NCBI GenBank assembly: GCA_947466405.1
Contig: CANICR010000008.1
Coordinates: 1 to 38,524, forward strand
Source: Chitinophagaceae bacterium
Lineage (GTDB): Bacteria > Bacteroidota > Bacteroidia > Chitinophagales > Chitinophagaceae
Direction of reading: 5' to 3'
DNA: 38,524 nucleotides
The position numbers and the translations under genes were made by a program. Of this stretch, positions 14,994-23,567 are shown in pieces. Positions within the stretch are counted from its first letter, which is position 1, and the number at the start of each line of letters is the position of its first letter. The notes beneath the pieces were generated by a model that was given only the letters and a program-made list of their open reading frames with translations, was not told the DNA's origin and made no database searches.

Positions 14994-15674
14994 ATGCGTA
15001 AACAGCATATCGTAGTTCTTACCGGTGCAGGAATATCAGCTGAAAGCGGACTTAAAACTTTTAGAGACAGTGATGGTTTGTGGATGGGATATAATATCGA
15101 AGATGTTGCCACACCTCGAGCTTTTAAAAAGAATCCGCAATTGGTTTTGGATTTTTATAACATGCGCAGAAAAGAAATCATCCAAGCAAAACCAAACGAA
15201 GCCCATTATGGATTGGCTTCATTACAGCTCAAATACCAGGTAACAATCGTTACACAAAATATAGACGATTTACATGAACGCGCCGGATCTGAAAATGTAC
15301 TTCATTTACATGGTGAAATTTTAAAAATGAGAAGTACTAAAAACGAACATATCCTGTACGATATTGAAGGAGATATTAATTTGGAAGATCTTGCTTCGGA
15401 TGGTGCACCATTGAGACCACATATCGTTTGGTTTGAAGAACCAGTGCCATTAATTGAAACAGCAGCCAACATCATGACTTCTGCCGATATTTTTATATTA
15501 ATAGGCACTTCTTTACAAGTATATCCTGCTGCAGGACTAATGGATTATTTACCTCATGAAATACCCAAGTATATTATTGATAAAAAAATTCCATCCGTTC
15601 AACATCTCACATCAATAACCACTTTCGAAAAAGCTGCCACTCAAGGCATAAAAGAATTGCTAGAAATATTGTAA
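14994..15674 (+). CDS. cobB: Sirtuin, NAD-dependent protein deacylase (class III, SIRT5-like)
   Basis: A 226-residue sirtuin. It contains the NAD-binding 'LTGAGISAESGLKTFRD' (10-25), 'TQNIDDLHERAG' (87-98), catalytic His106 in 'LHGEIL', and 'IGTSLQVYPAAGL'. Tyr55 and Arg58 in 'FYNMRR' correspond to the pair that recognises succinyl and malonyl groups in SIRT5/CobB, so desuccinylase or demalonylase activity is likely besides deacetylation. The four zinc-binding cysteines found in most sirtuins are absent: between the catalytic His and 'LRPHIVWFEE' there is no Cys at all. It lies 17 bases after the EVE gene and ends just before a hairpin terminator. Confidence 0.93.
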   Translation: MRKQHIVVLTGAGISAESGLKTFRDSDGLWMGYNIEDVATPRAFKKNPQLVLDFYNMRRKEIIQAKPNEAHYGLASLQLKYQVTIVTQNIDDLHERAGSENVLHLHGEILKMRSTKNEHILYDIEGDINLEDLASDGAPLRPHIVWFEEPVPLIETAANIMTSADIFILIGTSLQVYPAAGLMDYLPHEIPKYIIDKKIPSVQHLTSITTFEKAATQGIKELLEIL

Positions 15675-15680
15675 ATAAAA

Positions 15681-15706
15681 AAAGCCGACACATTAGTATC
15701 GGCTTT
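15681..15706. terminator. Bidirectional terminator between the sirtuin and Omp28-like genes
   Basis: AAAGCCGA (15681-15688) pairs perfectly with TCGGCTTT (15699-15706) around a 10-base loop, in the 50-base space between two convergent genes. The A-run on its left gives a good T-run for minus-strand transcripts (Omp28-like gene); the plus-strand T-tract is weaker. Confidence 0.8.
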
Positions 15707-15724
15707 AAAAATTTTATACGAAAA

Positions 15725-16852
15725 TTAATTATACCCTACATCAGCACCAAGATCCGCATATTGCACATTTAACAACCCTTTTGGAGAATTGGTAGCGCCA
15801 TCAACTACAAATGCAACAATGCCACATTTAGATGGTACGCTTGAATAAGTTCCAAAAGCTGTATTACCCGATAATGGGATCGTTTTTGTTACAGTATATT
15901 CATTCCCTTTTGTGATGGAAACTTGAGGAATAACATCTCCAAATAAATCAGTGACAGTTTTTCTTAATACTCCATTATGAACGAAATTGTTAATTGGATT
16001 AACACCATTATACAAATAAGGAGTATAACCACCAGATGGAGAATAATAATTATCTTGAGCATATATAATACCATTTTCTACAACAGCTATTACAATCTTC
16101 ATTGCATTTGAAGTGGATACTCCAAATTTTACTTTAATCGTTGCTGTTACTGAAGCACCAGAAGTGTCACTTGAAATAGATAAAGCAAGAGGTGCGCCGT
16201 TCTCTAGAGCCTTAGTTAAATCAGCGGTATTCTCACTCCAGGCTTTCTTTCTGTTTAATATGGCAGTAGGATATCCACTTGCAGCAAAATGAGAATTAAA
16301 GGTTGAATAATACTGAAAACACATTGGATCAGTATTATTGCCCCCATGAATAGTAGTAGAAATACAATTAGGATGAGAAGGTTTATATTGATCTAAAGAA
16401 TTTGCCACTCTAGGACAAAATCCACACCATGTTCCAGTTAAATCTTCTACCAATATTTTCTGAGTAAAATCAGAGGCGACAACAGTAAATGCTTTTTGAT
16501 TTGATGGAATATTACATGATGGTATTTTTGCAGTAACCATTTGATTTCCCAATGATACAGGAACATAAACACTATCAATTAAAATCACATCATTTAAATA
16601 TAAATTACATTGTCTTGTAACATTATTACCCGAATCATCTAAAACAGTAATACTAATATAATCAAATCCGTTTTTCACTACAGTATCACTTAATAATTGA
16701 ACATGTAAATTATTAGTATGTGGACATACTACAGTATCATAATTGGTAGTGTCTGTAGGATTTACAGGGACTGTAGTTTCTGTTTTTTTACAGGAAATAA
16801 ACAAATCCGATAAAAGCAAAAAGGACAAGGCAATAAATAGTATCTTTTTCAT
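15725..16852 (-). CDS. Omp28-like outer-membrane lipoprotein with thioredoxin-like domain
   Basis: A 375-residue predicted lipoprotein (signal peptide, lipobox ending at Cys21 in 'LFISCKK'). Residues 45-125 form an Ig-like beta region. From about 130 a thioredoxin-like domain begins with 'LVEDLTGTWCGFCPRVA', in which C143 and C146 form a CxxC; 'ASGYPTAILNRKKAW' supplies the cis-Pro region. The rest matches Omp28-related proteins of Bacteroidota, surface lipoproteins first noted in Porphyromonas and of unknown role. It is divergent from tlpA and the DUF6029 gene, which are probably functional partners. It ends at the bidirectional terminator at 15681-15706. Confidence 0.85.
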   Translation of the reverse strand: MKKILFIALSFLLLSDLFISCKKTETTVPVNPTDTTNYDTVVCPHTNNLHVQLLSDTVVKNGFDYISITVLDDSGNNVTRQCNLYLNDVILIDSVYVPVSLGNQMVTAKIPSCNIPSNQKAFTVVASDFTQKILVEDLTGTWCGFCPRVANSLDQYKPSHPNCISTTIHGGNNTDPMCFQYYSTFNSHFAASGYPTAILNRKKAWSENTADLTKALENGAPLALSISSDTSGASVTATIKVKFGVSTSNAMKIVIAVVENGIIYAQDNYYSPSGGYTPYLYNGVNPINNFVHNGVLRKTVTDLFGDVIPQVSITKGNEYTVTKTIPLSGNTAFGTYSSVPSKCGIVAFVVDGATNSPKGLLNVQYADLGADVGYN

Positions 16853-16876
16853 TATTTAATTTTTAGAATTAAAAAT

Positions 16877-16898
16877 ATGATTTTTTAATTAAAATCAT
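16877..16898. repeat. Inverted repeat between divergent Omp28-like and tlpA genes
   Basis: ATGATTTT and AAAATCAT, 8-bp perfect arms with a 6-base spacer, lie in the middle of the 85-base divergent intergenic region. It could be a shared operator, though the sequence is AT-only in most positions. Confidence 0.35.
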
Positions 16899-16937
16899 TG
16901 TTTTTTATCAAAAATGTATGTACTTCGTCTAAAAAAA

Positions 16938-17429
16938 ATGAAAAAGAGAATATTGGTATTTATAATTTCTGTGGTTTTATTGGCACATGTTGCAAAATCA
17001 CAGGAAAATATCCCCTCCATTAAATTAAAAGCTGTTTCTGGTAAAATAATTGATTTAAGAGATTTAGTTGCCAATACAAAAGACACAGTTTTAGTTGTTT
17101 CATTTTGGGCAACATGGTGTATGCCATGTATCGCTGAACTAGATAATATCAATGATGAATTTGAAGAACAGCAGACCCTAAAACCTTTTAAATTTTATGG
17201 AGTAGCTATTGATGATGCTAGAACAACACAAAGAGTTAAACCTTTTGTAAAAGGAAAAGGGTGGAAATTTGATGTATTAATGGATGTAAACAGCGAGTTA
17301 AAAAGGGCTCTCAATATCACAGATGTGCCTCACGTTATTATTTTTAAAAATGGCAAACTCGTATCCAGACATACAGGCTATATTACCGGCGATGAAAATA
17401 ATTTATTTGAAACCATCAAAGGCCTTTAA
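16938..17429 (+). CDS. TlpA-like thioredoxin-family protein, exported
   Basis: A 163-residue periplasmic thioredoxin of the TlpA/ResA type. The signal peptide is 'MKKRILVFIISVVLLAHVAKSQ'; the active site is 'VSFWATWCMPCIAELD' with C61-x-x-C64, and the cis-Pro loop is 'DVPHVIIF'. The dipeptide inside the CxxC is Met-Pro. It probably keeps cysteines of exported proteins reduced or exchanges disulfides with the Omp28-like lipoprotein. I chose the ATG at 16938 because it begins the signal peptide; an ATG at 16914 would add eight charged residues before it. The DUF6029 gene follows after 23 bases. Confidence 0.88.
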   Translation: MKKRILVFIISVVLLAHVAKSQENIPSIKLKAVSGKIIDLRDLVANTKDTVLVVSFWATWCMPCIAELDNINDEFEEQQTLKPFKFYGVAIDDARTTQRVKPFVKGKGWKFDVLMDVNSELKRALNITDVPHVIIFKNGKLVSRHTGYITGDENNLFETIKGL

Positions 17430-17452
17430 TTAAATAATTTATACTCAATATC

Positions 17453-19081
17453 ATGAAAAATGTTATGAAAAAAGTAATAGCTCTTTTATGTTTAACATCT
17501 TTTTGTTTTACACCTAGCATATATGCTCAAATAACTTCAGAAAATATTAATGGTCATTTTACTGGAAGTTATGAAAATATTACCCAGTATTATATGAAGG
17601 ATACATCAATTGGAGCATTCCCTACAAATGAAAAAATCGCCTCCAACGGTTTTTTTAAACTTGATTATAATAATGGAAATTTTTCAAGCGGTATTCAGTA
17701 TGAAAGTTATATGCCAGCTATTAATGGATATTTTGCTCCAAGTGTCATCGATGCCAATAAGAGCAAAATTGTAAATAAATATTTTAAATATTCAAAAGAA
17801 CATTTTTATATACAGGCAGGTGATTTTTATGAACAGTTTGGGTCGGGGCTCATTTATCGCTCTTATGAAAACAGACAAATCGGTATCAATAATGCGTTGG
17901 AAGGTTTTAAAGCCTATGTAGAACCAACTGACTTCATGAAAGTGAAGGTCATATATGGAAGAACGAGAGAAGTATTTGATTATTCAAATGCTTTAACTAG
18001 AGGTATAGATGCTGAAATAAATATCAATTCTTTGCTACGTATTATTGCAACAGAAAAAACTCCCACAGTATCAATAGGAGGGAGTTATGTAAGCAAATTT
18101 CAAGGAGATTATACAGGCACAATAGAAAATTTCCCTACTACAGTAAATGCATATGCAACCAGATTAGATTTTACTTCCAATAGTATTTCTATCAATGCAG
18201 AATACGTTGATAAAAGTAAAGATCCCCATTTAGTAAATAATATGAGTTTTAAAAAAGGAAGTGCCTTTCAAGTGAATAGTTCTTTTACAAAAAATAACTT
18301 TGGTGCAAATATTAGTTTCCGGTCATTAACTAATATGGATTTCAGAAGCAATAGAAATCAAGAATTTGCCAGCATTGGCCCATTGAATTTTTTACCCTCC
18401 CTCACAAAACAACATGACAATCTAACAAGCAATTTATACATTTATAATACGCAACCAAAAGGAGAGAGTGGCATTCAATCCGATGTTTATTACACCATCA
18501 AATCAGGCACTAAACTTGGCGGAAAATATGGCACCACCATTTCAGGTAATTTATCTTATATCGAATCGCTCAATGATAGTAGTGAGTTATTAAGTTTTGG
18601 GAAAACGAAATATTTCAAGGACGCCAATCTTGAAATAAAAAAGAAATGGAATAAAAAATTGGAGACTACCATTTCTTATCAAAGCATTTTCTTCAAAGCA
18701 GCTCTTCAGTCTGCCTCGCGTCCAAATATAAATGCAACTGTAATTGCAGGAGGGATGATTTATAAATTCAAACCTAAAAAATCATTACGTATTAAATTAG
18801 AGCATCTTTCTGTAGCAAATGATCAGGGCAATTGGGCTTCTGCATTATCAGAGTTCTCCTTTTCTTCGCCTTATGCCTTTTTTGCAAGTGATTTGTACAA
18901 CTACGGAGATACAAAAGATCATTATTATAATATAGGAACCAGTGTCACCAAACAATCTACTAGATTTAGTTTGGCATTCGGGAAACAAAGAGCAGGATTA
19001 TTTTGTGTAGGTGGTGTTTGCCGATTTGTACCAGCGGCATTTGGATTTACCGCCTCTTTAACCACCACATTTTCAAATTAA
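17453..19081 (+). CDS. DUF6029 outer-membrane beta-barrel protein
   Basis: A 542-residue exported protein with a signal peptide ending near 'SIYAQ' and a body of alternating short amphipathic strands rich in Tyr, Phe, Asn, Ser and Gly, as expected for an outer-membrane barrel. The N-terminal mature part 'INGHFTGSYENITQYYMKD...F.KLDYNNGNFSSGIQYESY' and 'FYIQAGDFYEQFGSGLIYRSYE' matches DUF6029, a Bacteroidota family without assigned function. Two late cysteines ('LFCVGGVCRFVP') near the C-terminus form a CxxxxC pair that could be a disulfide, interesting beside a TlpA gene. The start may be 17453 or the ATG at 17465. It is probably co-transcribed with tlpA. Confidence 0.8.
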   Translation: MKNVMKKVIALLCLTSFCFTPSIYAQITSENINGHFTGSYENITQYYMKDTSIGAFPTNEKIASNGFFKLDYNNGNFSSGIQYESYMPAINGYFAPSVIDANKSKIVNKYFKYSKEHFYIQAGDFYEQFGSGLIYRSYENRQIGINNALEGFKAYVEPTDFMKVKVIYGRTREVFDYSNALTRGIDAEININSLLRIIATEKTPTVSIGGSYVSKFQGDYTGTIENFPTTVNAYATRLDFTSNSISINAEYVDKSKDPHLVNNMSFKKGSAFQVNSSFTKNNFGANISFRSLTNMDFRSNRNQEFASIGPLNFLPSLTKQHDNLTSNLYIYNTQPKGESGIQSDVYYTIKSGTKLGGKYGTTISGNLSYIESLNDSSELLSFGKTKYFKDANLEIKKKWNKKLETTISYQSIFFKAALQSASRPNINATVIAGGMIYKFKPKKSLRIKLEHLSVANDQGNWASALSEFSFSSPYAFFASDLYNYGDTKDHYYNIGTSVTKQSTRFSLAFGKQRAGLFCVGGVCRFVPAAFGFTASLTTTFSN

Positions 19082-19116
19082 TAATATCCAAAAACAGGTC
19101 ATTATAACAAACTATT

Positions 19117-20436
19117 TTATATCCTATGTTCATTAAATTGAACACCATATTTCCTTAGTTCTGCTAATACAGGTAAGTATATTTCTTTTGAGATAGGGAT
19201 TTGAACCCCCGACTGTTTTATGGTGCCGTTTAAAATAAATTTTGCAGCAATACCTAAAGGCAAACCAACGGTTTTTGCCATGGCGGTATGAATATGATTT
19301 TCTCCTTTAACCACTAAAGAACTTTTAATTGTATGATTTTTTCCATTTAATGCATAATCAATTTCGTGTAGCATTACAATCATGTCTTTATCTTCTTTAC
19401 TCAATACTAATTTTTTTTCCAGTGCAAGTTGTAATACATCAGCCACACTGCAAATACCTTTATTAATCTTCGTTACCGTATCATGCAAACCCAAATATTC
19501 AAGCTGCTGCTTAAATAAAGAATTTTCATTTTTATCGAAATTGTATGTGTTTAAATATTCATTATAAAAATCTGCAAGTGTTTTTGCATCCGAAGAATAA
19601 GTCAATGATTCATCCGTCATTTTTAATTGAACTAAATTATTCCATCCGCTCATGAAATCAGGATGCCTTAAAGTTGTTCTAATAAAAGTTTGAACATGAT
19701 GCAATCGATACAAATCGATATAAGGCAAACTATTTCTATTAGGGTAATAACTAAAAGATGAAAGATTTTCGTTTTCAAAAGTAACAGACCTTTTCGAATC
19801 AAACAGTTGTTCATATTCTTCCTGAACAATATTGCCGTCTTTTTTATAAATAGCTCCTGATTTACCAGCCAGCACTACATTTCTTGGATTCCAACTGATT
19901 TTATAATGCCATGGATTATTATCAGATTCTGGCGCTACCAATCCGCCACAATGGCTTTTAAAAGAAACTACCTTTCCACCTTTTTCGTCTATTTCATCCA
20001 GTAATTGCATAGCACTCATATGATCAATTCCAGGATCCAATCCCATTTCACATAAAAAAAGAAGACCCTTTTCCTTCACGTTTTTATCCAGCGCTAAAAT
20101 AGCTTCATCAGCATACGATGCTGTTAATAAAGATTTACCATATTGCAGACAGTCATTAGCAATTAAAATGTGTAGGGAAGGAGGCATCATGGATATAACA
20201 ATATCCGAAGACTCAATCAATAACCTTCTTTTTGAAGCGTCATTAATATCTAGTGGAACAGAAGTGGAGTGGGGCCTGTTGTTCGTTTTTTCTTTGATCA
20301 ATGCAGCATTGGCATCAGCCACAATAACATCCCAATTGTTTTCTTCAGCTGACAATATTAAATAATCGATAAGGGCACTAGCAGACTTGCCTGCACCAAA
20401 TAATAACACTTTTTTTAGTTGATTCATATGTTGCAA
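19117..20436 (-). CDS. Saccharopine dehydrogenase-like oxidoreductase
   Basis: A 439-residue protein of the saccharopine dehydrogenase (Lys9/LYSN) family. The N-terminal Rossmann domain has 'KKVLLFGAGKSASALIDYL' and 'SSDIVISMMPPSLH', and the active-site region is 'LFLCEMGLDPGIDHMSAMQLLDEI', a well conserved family motif. The C-terminal domain has 'GLPLGIAAKFILNGTI' and ends in 'GVQIPISKEIYLPVLAELRKYGV'. In lysine metabolism this family interconverts saccharopine and lysine or aminoadipate semialdehyde with NAD(P)H. The start may be the first ATG (MQHMNQL) or, better placed before the Rossmann strand, the ATG at 20425-20427. It is divergent from gyrA across a 209-base region with palindromes. 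Confidence 0.87.
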   Translation of the reverse strand: MQHMNQLKKVLLFGAGKSASALIDYLILSAEENNWDVIVADANAALIKEKTNNRPHSTSVPLDINDASKRRLLIESSDIVISMMPPSLHILIANDCLQYGKSLLTASYADEAILALDKNVKEKGLLFLCEMGLDPGIDHMSAMQLLDEIDEKGGKVVSFKSHCGGLVAPESDNNPWHYKISWNPRNVVLAGKSGAIYKKDGNIVQEEYEQLFDSKRSVTFENENLSSFSYYPNRNSLPYIDLYRLHHVQTFIRTTLRHPDFMSGWNNLVQLKMTDESLTYSSDAKTLADFYNEYLNTYNFDKNENSLFKQQLEYLGLHDTVTKINKGICSVADVLQLALEKKLVLSKEDKDMIVMLHEIDYALNGKNHTIKSSLVVKGENHIHTAMAKTVGLPLGIAAKFILNGTIKQSGVQIPISKEIYLPVLAELRKYGVQFNEHRI

Positions 20437-20458
20437 ATAATTTCAATTCTATTGAAAG

Positions 20459-20497
20459 TTGGCAAGGTATAATCTTGACTCAACTTTGCCAAAGTTA
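20459..20497. promoter_or_regulatory. Palindromic region with a minus-strand -7 box between saccharopine dehydrogenase-like gene and gyrA
   Basis: AACTTTG-C-CAAAGTT (20482-20496) is a perfect palindrome around one base. It overlaps CAAAGTTA (20490-20497), which is TAACTTTG, an exact -7 box, on the minus strand. TTGGCAA (20459-20465) is also inverted as TTGCCAA (20486-20492). The arrangement suits an operator at the promoter of the saccharopine dehydrogenase-like gene. No good -33 element was found. Confidence 0.45.
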
Positions 20498-20621
20498 ATA
20501 AATGAGAAAACAATAAACTTGATCAATAATTTAGAAAATAGTTGTCCACAAACATTGATTTTTTGTGCAAAAACAACAGTAAAAACAACCATATATTTTA
20601 TTAAAAAAGGGCTATTTCAGT

Positions 20622-20629
20622 TATATTTG
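20622..20629 (+). promoter_or_regulatory. -7 box (TATATTTG) of gyrA
   Basis: An exact TAnnTTTG match followed by C, ending 16 bases before the gyrA ATG, which predicts a leader of about 12 bases. No clear -33 TTTG lies at the expected spacing. Confidence 0.55.
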
Positions 20630-20645
20630 CTTACGATAAAAAAAT

Positions 20646-23285
20646 ATGGAAAATCTAGAAAATTTCGAGGGTTCTAACCCTAATAACAGAGGAAAAATAA
20701 TTCCAGTTAACATTGAAGAGCAAATGAAAACGTCTTATATCGATTATTCGATGAGCGTAATTGTAGGCAGGGCTCTTCCAGATGTTAGAGACGGTTTAAA
20801 GCCAGTTCACAGGCGCGTGCTTTTTGGAATGAACGAATTAAGCAACACCAGTAATAAGGCGTATAAAAAATCAGCACGTATTGTTGGAGAGGTTATGGGA
20901 AAGTATCATCCACATGGAGATGCTTCCATTTATGATACAATGGTTCGTATGGCTCAGGAATGGTCTATGCGCTACAAAATGATTGATGGGCAGGGTAACT
21001 TTGGTAGCCAAGATGGAGATCCTCCAGCTGCTATGCGTTATACAGAAGTAAGAATGGAGAAATTTGCGGAAGCAATGATGGAAGACATTGATAAAGAAAC
21101 AGTAGATTATCAATTTAATTTTGACGACTCCTTACAAGAACCAACGGTATTGCCTACACGAATACCACAATTGCTTTTAAATGGCAGTAGCGGTATTGCT
21201 GTTGGAATGGCTACCAACATGATGCCGCATAACTTAAATGAAGTTATAGACGGCTGTATTGCTTATATAGAAGATAACGACATTACACTAGATGAATTAA
21301 TCAAGCATGTAAAAGCGCCAGATTTCCCAACAGGTGGTATCATCTATGGCTATGAAGGTGTGAAACAAGCTTTATTCACTGGCCGAGGCAAATTAGTACT
21401 CAGGGGAAAAACAACGGTAGAATCAGATGCTAAAGGAAGAGAAAAAATTGTAATCACAGAAATTCCTTATCAGGTTAACAGAGATACCCTTACTCAAAAA
21501 ATTGGTGATTTAATTAATGATAAAATAATTGAAGGCATTAGTGATGTCAATAATGAAAGTAATAACAAAGAAGGAACACGTATTGTAGTTGAACTTAAAA
21601 AAGATGCGGTTGCTCAAGTAATCATTAATCAATTATACAAATATTCTGAACTTCAAACATCCTACGGCATTAATAATGTAGCGTTGGTTAAAGGCAGACC
21701 TAGGCAGCTAAATGTAAAACAACTTATTTCAGAGTTTGTAGAATTTAGACATGAAGTTGTAGTAAAGCGTACAAAATTCGAACTAAAAAAGGCAGAAGAA
21801 AGAGCGCATATTTTAGAAGGTTATATCATTGCTTTAGACAATCTTGATGCCGTTATTAAATTAATCAGAGAAAGTTCTACACCAAATATTGCACAGGAAG
21901 GTTTGAAATCTTCATTTGGCATGAGTGATATTCAAGCAAAAGCCGTTTTAGAAATGCGTTTACAACGTCTGACTGGAATGGAAATTGATAAGATTCGTGA
22001 AGAACACGCGGAGATTATGAAATTGATAGAACGTTTGAAAGAAATTCTTTCTAACGAAAGTTTACGATTTGATATTATAAAAACAGAATTAATCGAGGTA
22101 AAGACAAAATTTGGCGACGAACGTAAATCAGAAATAATTTATGCTGATGACGAAATAAACATGCTTGATCTTATTGAAGAAGAAGATGTGGTGGTTACCA
22201 TATCCCATTTAGGCTATATCAAAAGAACTTCAGCAAACGAATATCGTCAACAACGCAGGGGTGGCCGTGGCGCTAAAGGAAGCAGCACTCGTCAGGAAGA
22301 CTTTATAGAACATCTTTTCGTAGCTTCTACTCACCATACCTTACTTTTCTTTACCGAAAAAGGTCGTTGTTTCTGGCTAAAAGTATACCAAATACCAGAA
22401 GGAGATAAAACTAGCAAGGGACGTGCTATTCAGAATATGGTGCAAATTCCTCCGGATGATAAAGTAAGAGCTATTATTGATGTTAAAAATTTCGAAGATG
22501 AAGAATATGTCAATAATCACTTTATTGTATTATGTACGAAAAATGGTATTATTAAAAAAACAGATTTAAAAGACTTTAGCAGACCAAGACAAAATGGAAT
22601 AAATGCAATCAATATTTTAGAGGGTGACCAATTATTAGCAGCCGAACTAACAGATGGTAATTGCGAAATAATGCTAGCTGTTAAAAGTGGAAGAGCAATT
22701 CGTTTCCACGAATCTGCGGTTAGAAGTACAGGCCGTGGAGGAATTGGCGTATACGGAATTGAAGTAGATGAAGCTGAAGATCAAGCGGTTGGAATGATCT
22801 GTATCAATAAAAATGACAAGTCGAAAACGGTTTTGGTTGTCAGTGAAAAAGGTTATGGTAAACGTACATTACTAGACGATCCCGAAACAGGCGAAAACAA
22901 CTACAGAATAACCAACCGAGGTGGTAAAGGGGTAAAAACCATAAATGTTACTGATAAAACTGGAAAGCTAGTAGGATTACTAGCAGTAACTGAAAAAGAG
23001 GATTTAATGATTACCTGCGTAAGTGGAGTAACCATCAGAATGCCAGTAAACGGTATATCTGAACAAGGGCGAGCTACACAAGGTGTGAAATTGATTAAAG
23101 TTGATGAAGGAGATGAAATTGCGGCTATTACACATCTAGATGAAATTGAAGAAGATTCTGAAATGCCAGATTCAACAGACAATCAAACGAATTTAACAGC
23201 ATCAAACAACCAATCAGAAAATTCTGCTCAGAATACCGAGACAGAAGATGATAATGTACAACCAGATAATAATCAACCTGATTAG
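20646..23285 (+). CDS. gyrA: DNA gyrase subunit A
   Basis: An 879-residue type IIA topoisomerase subunit that, with GyrB, introduces negative supercoils. The N-terminal breakage-reunion domain has 'PDVRDGLKPVHRR', 'GKYHPHGDASIYDTMVRMAQ' and the catalytic Tyr132 in 'AAMRYTEVRM'. The C-terminal beta-pinwheel follows a GyrA box 'QRRGGRG' (canonical QRRGGKG), distinguishing it from ParC. The last 50 residues are an acidic, Asn/Gln-rich, probably disordered tail. At the position of E. coli Ser83 this protein has Ala93 followed by Ser94; Asp97 (E. coli Asp87) is kept. It is monocistronic, with its own -7 box and a strong terminator. Confidence 0.96.
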   Translation: MENLENFEGSNPNNRGKIIPVNIEEQMKTSYIDYSMSVIVGRALPDVRDGLKPVHRRVLFGMNELSNTSNKAYKKSARIVGEVMGKYHPHGDASIYDTMVRMAQEWSMRYKMIDGQGNFGSQDGDPPAAMRYTEVRMEKFAEAMMEDIDKETVDYQFNFDDSLQEPTVLPTRIPQLLLNGSSGIAVGMATNMMPHNLNEVIDGCIAYIEDNDITLDELIKHVKAPDFPTGGIIYGYEGVKQALFTGRGKLVLRGKTTVESDAKGREKIVITEIPYQVNRDTLTQKIGDLINDKIIEGISDVNNESNNKEGTRIVVELKKDAVAQVIINQLYKYSELQTSYGINNVALVKGRPRQLNVKQLISEFVEFRHEVVVKRTKFELKKAEERAHILEGYIIALDNLDAVIKLIRESSTPNIAQEGLKSSFGMSDIQAKAVLEMRLQRLTGMEIDKIREEHAEIMKLIERLKEILSNESLRFDIIKTELIEVKTKFGDERKSEIIYADDEINMLDLIEEEDVVVTISHLGYIKRTSANEYRQQRRGGRGAKGSSTRQEDFIEHLFVASTHHTLLFFTEKGRCFWLKVYQIPEGDKTSKGRAIQNMVQIPPDDKVRAIIDVKNFEDEEYVNNHFIVLCTKNGIIKKTDLKDFSRPRQNGINAINILEGDQLLAAELTDGNCEIMLAVKSGRAIRFHESAVRSTGRGGIGVYGIEVDEAEDQAVGMICINKNDKSKTVLVVSEKGYGKRTLLDDPETGENNYRITNRGGKGVKTINVTDKTGKLVGLLAVTEKEDLMITCVSGVTIRMPVNGISEQGRATQGVKLIKVDEGDEIAAITHLDEIEEDSEMPDSTDNQTNLTASNNQSENSAQNTETEDDNVQPDNNQPD

Positions 23286-23313
23286 TCTATAACTATTAAA
23301 ACAAATTAAATCT

Positions 23314-23346
23314 AAAGACTGCTCTAACAAGAGTGGTCTTTTTTTT
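23314..23346 (+). terminator. Rho-independent terminator of gyrA
   Basis: AAGACTGCTCT (23315-23325) pairs with AGAGTGGTCTT (23330-23340), 11 bp including two G-T pairs, around a 4-base loop (AACA). It is followed by a T-run to 23346, 30 bases past the gyrA stop. Confidence 0.9.
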
Positions 23347-23555
23347 ATTCAATTTGCTATCAATCAGATTAGAGGATACATTATTTATAGAATTAGGATA
23401 CGGACAAGTATTGAAAGCTAGAATATTCTACTTAACATAATATTAATTATAGGCTAATTGTATACTTAAAATAGTGCTATTAATTGGCGACGGCTATATT
23501 TGAGGGGCATTTAGTTTGTCTTTATAATAAAAAGTAACTACTGCTATTATTAAAG

Positions 23556-23563
23556 TATTTTTG
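23556..23563 (+). promoter_or_regulatory. -7 box (TATTTTTG) at the DEAD-box helicase start
   Basis: An exact TAnnTTTG followed by CA, ending only 4 bases before the ATG at 23568. If used, transcription would begin at or next to the start codon (leaderless mRNA) or translation would begin at the next ATG (23583). A second exact box, TATATTTG, lies at 23495-23502 and would give a conventional leader. Confidence 0.4.
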
Positions 23564-23567
23564 CAAA

